From: Clostridia bacterium
GTDB lineage: Bacteria > Bacillota > Clostridia > Oscillospirales > QAMX01
Assembly: GCA_017556885.1 (NCBI GenBank)
Contig: JAFYLV010000025.1
Location: forward strand, 1 to 5,666
Direction of reading: 5' to 3'
Length of the DNA stretch: 5,666 nucleotides
The notes beneath the pieces are model-generated. The model did no database searches and was not told where the DNA came from. It saw only the letters and a program-made list of their open reading frames with translations. The translations under genes were made by a program, and so were the position numbers. Position 1 is the first letter of the stretch, and each line of letters begins with the position of its first letter. Positions 1-5,113 of the stretch are shown here, piece after piece.

Positions 1-1
1 C

Positions 2-808
2 ACCGGAGGGCTCGGCTCCACCTATGTGCTCACCGCCGGCGCCGTATGGATCGGCGGCAGCGGCTCCGTGGTCAACGTTGCCGCGGGAACGGAGCATACC
101 TCCGTCACTATGGCAAAAAACCAGCGCTATATCCAGACGGAAAAAACCGGCTCCACCCTTTCCGCCACCCAGAACGGAACGGTGCTTTACGTTGCCGGCA
201 CCTATAAGGTCTCCCGCGCGGATGCATACAAGCAGGAAAACGTGGATATGGCCTTTGCCCTGCGGCAAATGCACCTGATGAGCGGCACCCCCGAGGGTCT
301 GAAGCTGACAAAGCAGCTCACCCGCGGCGAGGGACTTGTCTTTATGCTCAACTTCCTCGGTGTTGCCGATGAGGCCTCCAAGACCACCGGCGAGATGCCC
401 TTCAAGGACGTTCCCGACTGGCTGCGTCCCTATGCGGCCTACGCCTGGCAGCACAAGCTGGTGGCCGGCACCTCCGCCACCACCTATAAGCCCGATGATG
501 CCATGACGGATTTTGAGTTCATCACTCTGATGCTGCGTATCCTCGGCTACAGCGACACGAACGGCAAGGATTTCATCTGGAAGGAATCCCTTGCCAAGGC
601 CGAAAGCCTCGGCATCTATACCGCAAAGGAAAAGCAGTACCTGGACAGCGGCAATTTCGTCCGCGACAAGGCCGTTTATTCCCTCTTCTATCTGCTGGAT
701 GCCAAGCGCACCACCGGCGAGACCATGCTTTCCTACCTTGTGACGAGCGGAGTCACCACCCCGGAGGAAGCTGCCGCCGCACGCCAGTACATTGCCCGCG
801 TCCGATAA
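2..808 (+). CDS. SLH-domain surface protein, C-terminal part (5' end outside window)
   Basis: The reading frame is open to the left edge, so the gene starts outside the window; 268 residues are visible. The first ~75 are rich in Gly, Ser, Thr and Val and look like beta-structured extracellular sequence. The rest reads as three S-layer-homology repeats. The first is partial, about residues 84-120 (ALRQMHLMSG, then KLTKQLTRGEGLVFMLNFLG). The second is clearest, about 133-183 (PFKDVPDWLRPYAAYAW, then YKPDDAMTDFEFITLMLRIL). The third is degenerate, about 190-233 (AESLGIYTAKEK, FVRDKAVYSLFYLL). SLH triplets usually bind secondary cell-wall polymers, so the inferred role is a non-covalently anchored envelope protein with the anchor at the C-terminus. 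The function of the missing N-terminal part is unknown. A GTG at 26 is in frame but has no ribosome binding site, so it is not the start. The stop is TAA at 806-808. Confidence 0.8.
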   Translation, partial: TGGLGSTYVLTAGAVWIGGSGSVVNVAAGTEHTSVTMAKNQRYIQTEKTGSTLSATQNGTVLYVAGTYKVSRADAYKQENVDMAFALRQMHLMSGTPEGLKLTKQLTRGEGLVFMLNFLGVADEASKTTGEMPFKDVPDWLRPYAAYAWQHKLVAGTSATTYKPDDAMTDFEFITLMLRILGYSDTNGKDFIWKESLAKAESLGIYTAKEKQYLDSGNFVRDKAVYSLFYLLDAKRTTGETMLSYLVTSGVTTPEEAAAARQYIARVR

Positions 809-866
809 ACAAGCAGAACTCCGGCGCTTCCCTCCCGGGGAAATGGCGGGGGCTCATAAAACGGTT

Positions 867-903
867 ACAGTCCCGGCAGATACTTCTTCCGGGGCTGTTC
901 TTG
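867..903 (+). terminator. Probable terminator after the SLH gene
   Basis: ACAGTCCCGG (867-876) pairs with CCGGGGCTGT (889-898), giving a 10-bp stem with one T-G wobble and a 12-base loop. The T-rich stretch that follows (TTCTTGT) is weak. It lies 58 bases past the SLH stop and ends just before the acetyltransferase promoter region. Confidence 0.5.
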
Positions 904-929
904 TATGCATTGCGGCGATATGATAGAAT
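901..929 (+). promoter_or_regulatory. Candidate sigma-A promoter for the GNAT gene
   Basis: The -10 candidate TAGAAT (924-929) matches the consensus at 5 of 6 bases. A weak -35 TTGTAT (901-906) lies 17 bases upstream. An overlapping TATGAT at 919-924 is an alternative -10. Placement after the upstream hairpin and about 40 bases before the start codon fits a promoter, but the -35 is poor. Confidence 0.35.
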
Positions 930-956
930 AGATCAAACAGTTAGACTTGAATTCTA

Positions 957-961
957 AGAGG
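957..961 (+). promoter_or_regulatory. Ribosome binding site that fixes the GNAT start at 973
   Basis: AGAGG at 957-961 is 11 bases before ATG 973 but only 2 bases before the in-frame GTG at 964. The spacing favours ATG 973 and a protein three residues shorter than the longest open frame. Confidence 0.6.
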
Positions 962-972
962 ATGTGTTTTTT

Positions 973-1422
973 ATGAAGATTGAAAATGCAGAATTAAAAT
1001 ACATAGGAAAAATCGTGGCCATATCGAAGGCTGCTTTTAATAGCGATATTACTGTTGGGTCTTCCACCTCGGGCGGGCCTCCGGAATATGATTCTGTGCC
1101 ATGGCATGAGGATATGCTGAATAAGGGACATTTATTTCAAGCTATTGAAGATGGAGAAATCGTTGGTGGAGCAATTTTGTTTTTGGACAATAATGGGGAA
1201 TTTCTATATGTGGGAAGAATATTTATAGACCCAATTCATCACAGGAAGGGATACGGTATTTCTTTGATGGCCTTGATAGAAAAACGCTATCCGCATGTTA
1301 AGCAAATTATGCTTGATACACCTCTTTGGAATGTAAGAACAAATGCATTTTACAAGAAATTAGGTTATTCTGAAGTAAAACGGGATGAGGAATTTGCATA
1401 CTATCAAAAGGATTTGAAATAA
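973..1422 (+). CDS. GNAT family N-acetyltransferase
   Basis: A protein of 149 residues, a normal length for a single-domain GNAT enzyme, which transfers an acetyl group from acetyl-CoA to an amine in the cytosol. The substrate cannot be told from sequence. The acetyl-CoA pyrophosphate-binding motif is visible as HHRKGYG (89-95), after the strand LYVGRIFIDP (78-87). The C-terminal family pattern LDTPLWNVRTNAFYKKLGY (114-132) has the usual Asn and the FYKKLGY turn. The stretch GGPPEYDS (34-41) resembles a substrate-loop region seen in related GNATs. Start ATG 973 is chosen because AGAGG is 11 bases upstream; the GTG at 964 is too close to it. The gene is AT-rich (23 of 60 G+C in a sampled line, 1141-1200), unlike the SLH, ATPase and transporter genes around it, which suggests recent acquisition. 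It has its own candidate promoter and appears monocistronic. Confidence 0.88.
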   Translation: MKIENAELKYIGKIVAISKAAFNSDITVGSSTSGGPPEYDSVPWHEDMLNKGHLFQAIEDGEIVGGAILFLDNNGEFLYVGRIFIDPIHHRKGYGISLMALIEKRYPHVKQIMLDTPLWNVRTNAFYKKLGYSEVKRDEEFAYYQKDLK

Positions 1423-1452
1423 GAGATCCAGTCTATCGAACAGATATGAGGG

Positions 1453-1486
1453 CGCACTTCTATACACCTTGCGGTGTAGTGCGTTT
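1453..1486 (+). terminator. Bulged hairpin after the GNAT gene, possible terminator
   Basis: CGCACT (1453-1458) pairs with AGTGCG (1478-1483). Inside it ACACC (1464-1468) pairs with GGTGT (1473-1477) around a TTGC loop, leaving a 5-base bulge (TCTAT) on the left arm. Only three T residues follow, so it may terminate weakly or be a structural part of the neighbouring repeat element. Confidence 0.35.
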
Positions 1487-1508
1487 GATGCGATGGTACA
1501 CCGCACCA

Positions 1509-1563
1509 AAGCCTCCCTTGTGTAAAGGGAGGTGGCACGGCAAAGCCGTGACGGAGGGATTGT
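1509..1563 (+). repeat. Left inverted repeat, two hairpins
   Basis: Hairpin 1 is CCTCCCTT (1512-1519) with AAGGGAGG (1525-1532), loop GTGTA. Hairpin 2 is CACGGC (1536-1541) with GCCGTG (1545-1550), loop AAA. The repeat ends in GAGGGATTGT (1554-1563). Its GGAGGG (1553-1558) sits 6 bases before the ATG at 1565 and would be the ribosome binding site of the undamaged nuclease gene. Confidence 0.75.
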
Positions 1564-1564
1564 C

Positions 1565-1615
1565 ATGCAGTCAAAGCATAATAAACAGTTGGTTCCATTG
1601 GCAAAGCAACTGTGA
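1565..1615 (+). pseudogene. Original 5' end of the DUF559 gene, closed by an in-frame TGA
   Basis: ATG 1565 follows a good ribosome binding site (GGAGGG, 1553-1558) and encodes MQSKHNKQLVPLAKQL, then TGA at 1613-1615, then KEMTKEERHLWY in the same frame. From memory, related DUF559 proteins read LAxxLRKxMTKEERHLWY here, so the TGA replaces an Arg codon (CGA to TGA is one C-to-T change). Without it the frame would run 1565-1933 and give 122 residues. This is either a disabled copy or one in which only the downstream ATG is used. Confidence 0.65.
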
Positions 1616-1621
1616 AAAGAA

Positions 1622-1933
1622 ATGACAAAGGAAGAACGGCATCTTTGGTACGATTTTCTGCATACTTATCCTGTTCGCTTTTCCCGACAAAAAGTGCTTG
1701 GAAAATATATTGCTGATTTTTACAGTGCCGAAGCAAAACTTGTTATTGAGTTGGATGGCTCCCAACACTATGAAACAGATGAAATGGAAAAAGATGCAGA
1801 ACGCACATCGTTTTTGGAGAGATATGGTCTTACCGTTATTCGGATTCCCAACAACGAAGTAAGCAGAAATTTCCTCGGCGTTTGTGAGCATATTGATTCT
1901 GCGGTAAAACAATCCCTCAATCAGCTTCGCTGA
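1622..1933 (+). CDS. DUF559 / Vsr-like endonuclease domain protein, N-terminally shortened
   Basis: A protein of 103 residues matching the DUF559 domain, which is related to very-short-patch-repair and other PD-(D/E)XK-type nucleases. Visible family features are RFSRQKVLGKYIADFY (19-34), the acidic core VIELDGSQHY (41-50) with candidate metal-binding residues D32, E43 and D45, and the tail RYGLTVIRIPNNEV (67-80). Nuclease function is inferred from the family; the biological role of DUF559 proteins is not settled. ATG 1622 lies 6 bases after the TGA that cuts the original frame and has only a purine stretch (GAAAAGAA) ahead, so expression would depend on weak initiation or reinitiation. The whole core domain is retained; only the leading ~19 residues are lost. 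Residues 97-103 and the stop are encoded by the right inverted repeat. A sampled line is 38% G+C, well below the neighbouring ATPase and transporter genes. Confidence 0.75.
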   Translation: MTKEERHLWYDFLHTYPVRFSRQKVLGKYIADFYSAEAKLVIELDGSQHYETDEMEKDAERTSFLERYGLTVIRIPNNEVSRNFLGVCEHIDSAVKQSLNQLR

Positions 1934-1959
1934 CAGCTCCCTTTACACAAGGGAGCCTT
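1909..1959 (-). repeat. Right inverted repeat, two hairpins, overlapping the gene end
   Basis: Inverted relative to 1509-1563. One hairpin is TCAGC (1921-1925) with GCTGA (1929-1933), whose last three bases are the TGA stop of the nuclease gene. The other is GCTCCCTT (1936-1943) with AAGGGAGC (1949-1956), loop TACAC. It begins with ACAATCCCTC, the complement of the left repeat's inner end. Confidence 0.75.
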
Positions 1960-1985
1960 GCGCGTGTCTGCGCCAGTGCATCATA

Positions 1986-2023
1986 TGAAAAACCTCCCTA
2001 TGAGATTTCTCACTGGGAGGTTT
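1986..2023 (-). terminator. Bidirectional terminator, mainly for the minus-strand ATPase gene
   Basis: AAACCTCCC (1990-1998) pairs with GGGAGGTTT (2015-2023) in a 9-bp stem. An inner TGAG/CTCA stem (2001-2004 with 2009-2012) sits inside it. On the minus strand the 3' arm runs into five T residues (complement of A1988-A1992), 44 bases past the ATPase stop. On the plus strand it is followed by AACTGTTTT and could also stop transcripts leaving the DUF559 element. Confidence 0.75.
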
Positions 2024-2066
2024 AACTGTTTTACGAGCATCCGCCTATGCTCCGGACTTTTTATTT

Positions 2067-3143
2067 TTACCCCAGCACCTTATCCGCAACGCTCTCCGCG
2101 AGACGGTCAACACCGGCAAAGTTCATATAGGGCACATAGCAGGCCTCCAGCCGATCGTGCCGCGCCTTTGCCCGGGCAAGGGCGGCACAGGCACTGTTTG
2201 TGAGGTGCTCCGCCCGGCGCTCATCCTCCCGCAGACGGGGCAAAACCGGTGCCAGCAGCTCCCGGTCGGGGATGTGATCGGTGCGGATCCCCCGCACCCC
2301 CGTTCCGCCGAAGGGATGATCGGGCGTTGCGGTGACGAAGCCCACCCCGAGCTCCGGCAGCAGGATATGCTCCAGCTTTTTGGGATTCAGGGGACAATGC
2401 CCGGCGATCACCGTGAGCCCGGCCGCCTTTGCGGCGGTCTGTACCGGCGCAAGCACAAAGGGGGCGAGCCCCAGCCGATCCTCCAGCACCACCACCCGGT
2501 CACACAGAGCGCTCACCGTTTCCCCGAAAAAGACCCGCCCCGCAGGGGTGATTCCCCCGAGAAATCGGCGCACCACCCGACCGCCGGACTTTTTCTCCGT
2601 GGGGATATAGCGGCGTGCCAGAGCGCGGCCGCGCCGGTGCAGCTGCTCCCGGGCAACCGCGGTGAGGGAGGTATCCAGAATATTCGCCGCAAGCTCCGCC
2701 GCGGCATTGAGATACCGATAGGCCGCGGTGAATTCCTGCCGCATGGCACCGGTTTCCGTCTCGATCTCCGTCCGATGGGCGGCGATGCCCTCACTGTCCC
2801 AGTAAGGGCTGAAGGAAATATAATCCTCCACCGCCCCGGCGCAGCCCGCCTCGATCACGTGGGGCGAGGTACCGTCCACCACGGCGGTGCCCCGTTCCGG
2901 AAAAACGATGCCGTCAAGGCTCCCGGGGTCGGAGGCGCAGTGATAATACACACAGGTAAAGCCCGCCGCCTCGCCAAGGGCAGCCACCTTTTTCATCAGA
3001 CCGGATTTTCCCGTTCCCGGGCCCCCTTTGAGGATGCACACCCGTCGCCGCTCCGCCGGGGGCAGATACTCCTCCCGGAAGGCAAAAAAGCCCTCCGCTG
3101 AATTCGTGCCGAAAAAGTAACGGATCTTGTTCTCTGTGGGCAT
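2067..3143 (-). CDS. P-loop ATP-binding protein, PRK06851-like, internally duplicated
   Basis: A protein of 358 residues resembling an uncharacterised ATPase family of Bacillota that I associate with PRK06851. Its role is unknown. The Walker A motif is GGPGTGKS (40-47), after the strand RVCILKG. The protein is a tandem duplication: YHCASDPGSLDGIVFPERG (67-85) corresponds to GHCPLNPKKLEHILLPELG (248-266), and DGTSPH (90-95) to TATPDH (271-276), an offset of 181. NSAEGFF in the first half corresponds to ITPAGRVFF in the second. In the second half the position expected to hold Walker A reads VLEDRLGLAPFVLAPVQ (218-234) with no GKS, so this copy probably cannot bind ATP by a P-loop. No signal peptide or membrane segment is seen, so it is cytosolic. 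Start ATG 3143 has GAGGAG 7 bases upstream. ATG 3158 would add five residues and overlaps the preceding ORF's stop as ATGA, but lacks a ribosome binding site. A terminator follows at 2023-1986. Confidence 0.8.
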   Translation of the reverse strand: MPTENKIRYFFGTNSAEGFFAFREEYLPPAERRRVCILKGGPGTGKSGLMKKVAALGEAAGFTCVYYHCASDPGSLDGIVFPERGTAVVDGTSPHVIEAGCAGAVEDYISFSPYWDSEGIAAHRTEIETETGAMRQEFTAAYRYLNAAAELAANILDTSLTAVAREQLHRRGRALARRYIPTEKKSGGRVVRRFLGGITPAGRVFFGETVSALCDRVVVLEDRLGLAPFVLAPVQTAAKAAGLTVIAGHCPLNPKKLEHILLPELGVGFVTATPDHPFGGTGVRGIRTDHIPDRELLAPVLPRLREDERRAEHLTNSACAALARAKARHDRLEACYVPYMNFAGVDRLAESVADKVLG

Positions 3144-3150
3144 ATTTTTG

Positions 3151-3156
3151 CTCCTC
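3151..3156 (-). promoter_or_regulatory. Ribosome binding site that fixes the ATPase start at 3143
   Basis: GAGGAG read on the minus strand, 7 bases before ATG 3143. It overlaps the possible earlier start ATG 3158 and the TGA of the upstream small ORF, an arrangement suited to translational coupling. Confidence 0.65.
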
Positions 3157-3325
3157 ATTTCTGCATTGGTTTTATTTCAGCATATGCGCATCCTTCCGCA
3201 CGGGTTCCGCCGGCTTTTGTTCTGCTTTCCGCCTGCACTTCCCGCAAAGCCGCCGCTGCGGAAAGCTCCTTTTCCGAGAGAATGGCCCGCGCCGCCGCGT
3301 ACCAGCCAAGTTCTTTTTCCGTCAT
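3155..3325 (-). CDS. Small unrecognised protein, 56 residues, upstream of the ATPase
   Basis: I do not recognise this protein. ATG 3325 is preceded by a full AAAGGAGG (3345-3338) at 12 bases, a strong but slightly distant site, and this chooses it over the longer frame beginning at 3418. The N-terminal half (TEKELGWYAAARAILSEKEL) looks like amphipathic helix; the rest is Ala- and Glu-rich with two Cys-free stretches and one Cys. The stop TGA (3157-3155) overlaps an ATG of the next gene, and the preferred ATPase start is 11 bases further on, so the two are probably co-transcribed and coupled. A TAAAAT (3359-3354) upstream could be a -10, but no -35 is convincing. Its short length and lack of known homology mean it might not be expressed. 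Confidence 0.5.
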   Translation of the reverse strand: MTEKELGWYAAARAILSEKELSAAAALREVQAESRTKAGGTRAEGCAYAEIKPMQK

Positions 3326-3390
3326 CCCGCGATTTCGCCTCCTTTTTACACGTATTTTACCCATGGGACGCGGAAAAAACACTTCCGCCC

Positions 3391-3419
3391 TTGACAAATC
3401 CGCGCTTTCGGAGTACAAT
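3391..3419 (+). promoter_or_regulatory. Consensus sigma-A promoter of tRNA-Thr
   Basis: A perfect -35 TTGACA (3391-3396) and a TACAAT -10 (3414-3419, 5 of 6) are separated by exactly 17 bases. Transcription would begin near 3426, about 12 bases before the mature tRNA 5' end. Confidence 0.9.
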
Positions 3420-3437
3420 AATGCATGCTCATTATGC

Positions 3438-3513
3438 GCTGGTGTAGCACAGTCGGTAGTGCAGCTGATTCGTAATCAGCAGGTCGTGTGTTCGAGTCAC
3501 ATCACCAGCTCCA
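3438..3513 (+). tRNA. tRNA-Thr, anticodon CGU
   Basis: A complete cloverleaf can be drawn. The acceptor stem GCTGGTG (3438-3444) pairs perfectly with CACCAGC (3503-3509). The D arm is GCAC/GTGC (3447-3450, 3459-3462). The anticodon stem GCTGA/TCAGC (3464-3468, 3476-3480) encloses the loop TTCGTAA, giving anticodon CGT at 3471-3473, which reads the Thr codon ACG. The variable loop is AGGTC. The T arm is GTGTG/CACAT with a TTCGAGT loop and one G-T pair. The discriminator is T3510 and CCA is encoded at 3511-3513. It appears to be a single-gene transcript with its own promoter and terminator. Confidence 0.95.
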
Positions 3514-3517
3514 CGTG

Positions 3518-3554
3518 AAAAACCTCTTTTGTCATCTGACAAAGGAGGTTTTTT
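3518..3554 (+). terminator. Strong intrinsic terminator after tRNA-Thr
   Basis: AAAAACCTCTTTTGTC (3518-3533) pairs with GACAAAGGAGGTTTTT (3538-3553) in a long stem with one T-G wobble and a 4-base loop (ATCT). It ends in six T residues (3549-3554). The AAAGGAGG inside it is part of the stem, not a ribosome binding site for a gene. Confidence 0.92.
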
Positions 3555-3595
3555 CATGCCTTGCGGATCGAGCGGTATAGCTTTTCCACTTTCCC

Positions 3596-3624
3596 TTGCG
3601 CTTTCTTCCGTTTTATGCTATAAT
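3596..3624 (+). promoter_or_regulatory. Sigma-A promoter with extended -10 for the NSS transporter
   Basis: A perfect TATAAT (3619-3624) is preceded by TGC (3616-3618), an extended -10. A partial -35 TTGCGC (3596-3601) lies 17 bases upstream. The expected transcript start near 3631 leaves a ~38-base leader that includes the ribosome binding site. Confidence 0.75.
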
Positions 3625-3668
3625 TTTCATTGTTTTTCAGATATTTTCCGCAAAGGAGTTCATACATT

Positions 3669-5003
3669 ATGGGTCGTGAAAAACTCGGCAGCCGTCTCGG
3701 CTTTATCCTGCTCAGCGCAGGCTGCGCCATCGGCTGCGGAAACGTTTGGAAATTCCCGTGGATGGCCGGTCAGAACGGCGGCGGCGGTTTTGTTCTCATC
3801 TACATCGTATGCCTGCTCGTTCTCGGTCTTCCCGTTATGGTGATGGAGCTTTCCGCCGGCCGCGCCGCCCAGGCAAGCCCCATCGGCATCCACAAGGCGC
3901 TGCAGAAGCCCGGTCATAAGTGGCATATCCACGGCTGGCTCGCCCTTGTCGGCAACATCTGCCTCATGGCCTTCTATACCGTGGTCTGCGGCTGGATGTT
4001 CAATTATTTCATCCGCTTCGTTATCGGCGACTATCAGGACCTCGGCTTTACTGCCATGGTCTCCGACCCCACCATCAACGTGGTTTTCCTTGCCGTCACC
4101 GTCATTCTCGGCTTCGGTGTTCTTTCCTTCGGACTGCAGGGCGGTCTTGAGCGCGTGACCAAGTATATGATGGTCGCACTGCTGCTGCTGATGGTCGTTC
4201 TCTCCATTCGCAGCATCACGCTGCCCGGCGCTGCTGAGGGACTCAAGTTCTACCTGCTGCCCGATTTTGCCAAGATCAACGGCTCCACCGTTGTCGCCGC
4301 CATGAACCAGGCCTTCTTCACCCTCTCCCTCGGCATCGGCTCCATGGCCATCTTCGGCAGTTATATCGGCAAGGAGCGCTCCCTGCTTGGTGAAAGCATC
4401 AATATTCTGGTGCTGGACACCTTCGTTGCCTTCGTTTCCGGCCTCATCCTCTTCCCTGCCTGCTTTACCTACGATCTGGAGGTCACCGCCGGTCCTTCCC
4501 TGCTTTTCGACACCATGGCCACCGTTTTCCGCAATATGCCCGGCGGCCGTCTGTGGGGTTCGGTCTTCTTCCTGTTTATGGTTTTCGCCGCCTTCTCCAC
4601 GGTCCTCGCCGTTTTCGAGAACATTCTCGCCTGCGTGCGCGAGCTTACCGGCTGGAGCCGCCGCAAGGGCTGCGTCATCTGCGGCATCGGCATTTTCCTG
4701 CTGGCGCTGACCACCGCCCTCGGTAATTCCGTTATCCCCTTCCATCCCTTCAGCCCCTCCTCCAGCTTCCTCGATCTGTGGGATTTCATCGTGTCGAGCA
4801 ACCTTCTGCCTCTCGGCAGCCTGCTCTTTGCCCTCTTCTGCTGCAACAAGTGGGGCTGGGGCTGGGATAACTTCATTGCAGAGGCCAATGCCGGCCGCGG
4901 CCTGAAGGTCAAGCCCTGGATGAAGCCCCTCTTCCGCTACTTCATCCCCGCCGTTGTCATCTTCCTTTACGTTTACGGCCTTGCCACCTTCCAGTGGAAA
5001 TAA
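3669..5003 (+). CDS. Sodium-dependent transporter, NSS (SLC6-like) family
   Basis: A membrane protein of 444 residues of the neurotransmitter:sodium symporter family (LeuT, MhsT, Tyt1). Bacterial members import amino acids with Na+; the specific substrate is not readable here. TM1 (about 9-30) has the unwound signature AIGCGNVWKFP, in which N25 aligns with a Na+-ligand Asn of LeuT, followed by NGGGGF (36-41). TM6 (about 209-232) has NQAFFTLSLGIGSMAIFGSY, with the unwound SLGIG. TM8 carries FAAFSTVLAVFENILA (306-321). I count 11 membrane segments, roughly 9-30, 38-60, 88-118, 135-152, 163-183, 209-232, 243-265, 298-322, 333-352, 370-391 and 420-440. This is the 11-TM form common in bacteria rather than the 12-TM form of LeuT. 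Start ATG 3669 has AAAGGAG 10 bases upstream; the longer frame from 3630 would add 13 residues lying over the promoter and ribosome binding site. It has its own promoter and terminator. Confidence 0.93.
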   Translation: MGREKLGSRLGFILLSAGCAIGCGNVWKFPWMAGQNGGGGFVLIYIVCLLVLGLPVMVMELSAGRAAQASPIGIHKALQKPGHKWHIHGWLALVGNICLMAFYTVVCGWMFNYFIRFVIGDYQDLGFTAMVSDPTINVVFLAVTVILGFGVLSFGLQGGLERVTKYMMVALLLLMVVLSIRSITLPGAAEGLKFYLLPDFAKINGSTVVAAMNQAFFTLSLGIGSMAIFGSYIGKERSLLGESINILVLDTFVAFVSGLILFPACFTYDLEVTAGPSLLFDTMATVFRNMPGGRLWGSVFFLFMVFAAFSTVLAVFENILACVRELTGWSRRKGCVICGIGIFLLALTTALGNSVIPFHPFSPSSSFLDLWDFIVSSNLLPLGSLLFALFCCNKWGWGWDNFIAEANAGRGLKVKPWMKPLFRYFIPAVVIFLYVYGLATFQWK

Positions 5004-5018
5004 TGCATTTGTCTTGTC

Positions 5019-5047
5019 GGGAGTCCCGTCGGGGACTCCCTTTTTTT
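5019..5047 (+). terminator. Strong intrinsic terminator after the NSS transporter
   Basis: GGGAGTCCC (5019-5027) pairs perfectly with GGGACTCCC (5032-5040) around a GTCG loop, followed by seven T residues (5041-5047). It is 16 bases past the stop codon. Confidence 0.95.
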
Positions 5048-5113
5048 GCGCATTTTTTCCGCCTTTCGGTCATATTCTTCCATGCAAACGGAATTTTGGG
5101 AGGAATATTTTCA

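Larger units (their letters stand above)
1509..1959 (+). mobile_element. Inverted-repeat-bounded element carrying a DUF559 nuclease gene
   Basis: A 451-base unit bounded by inverted repeats at 1509-1563 and 1909-1959 and containing one small endonuclease-like gene. The outer 26 bases of the two repeats match at 24 positions, and the inner 10 (GAGGGATTGT) are identical. The left repeat supplies the GGAGGG ribosome binding site, and the right repeat supplies the last seven codons and the stop, so gene and repeats form one compact unit. The repeats resemble a family I recall as frequent in gut Clostridia. No flanking target-site duplication is visible and no transposase is present, so movement is inferred, either by the nuclease itself or by a helper elsewhere. 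A chance association of a gene with a common non-autonomous repeat pair is the alternative. Confidence 0.5.

Noticed and set aside
964..972. GTG at 964 as the GNAT start
   Set aside because: Only 2 bases after AGAGG; ATG 973 has workable spacing and gives a normal GNAT N-terminus.
1509..1563. CRISPR repeat or riboswitch reading of the hairpin-rich sequence
   Set aside because: There are only two inverted copies, with no regular spacers, and the sequence matches a dispersed repeat with two hairpins, not a known riboswitch core.
1571..1912. Minus-strand open frame of 113 codons opposite the DUF559 gene
   Set aside because: No recognisable domain; it is the shadow of the plus-strand nuclease frame, which matches a known family.
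1500..1968. Target-site duplication flanking the inverted repeats
   Set aside because: The bases next to 1509 (CCGCACCA) and next to 1959 (GCGCGTGT) do not form a direct repeat, so no insertion footprint can be claimed.
2157..3101. Long plus-strand open frame opposite the ATPase
   Set aside because: Pro/Arg/His/Gly-rich translation without family features; the minus strand carries the Walker A motif and a proper start signal.
3529..3843. Plus-strand open frame starting in the tRNA terminator
   Set aside because: Its apparent start lies within the terminator stem, and it runs out of frame into the transporter gene.
3660..4745. Long minus-strand open frame opposite the NSS transporter
   Set aside because: Its product is an Asp/Glu/His/Gly-rich string with no domain, as expected for the antisense of a G+C-rich membrane-protein gene, and no ribosome binding site was found. 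The plus-strand frame is a clear NSS protein.
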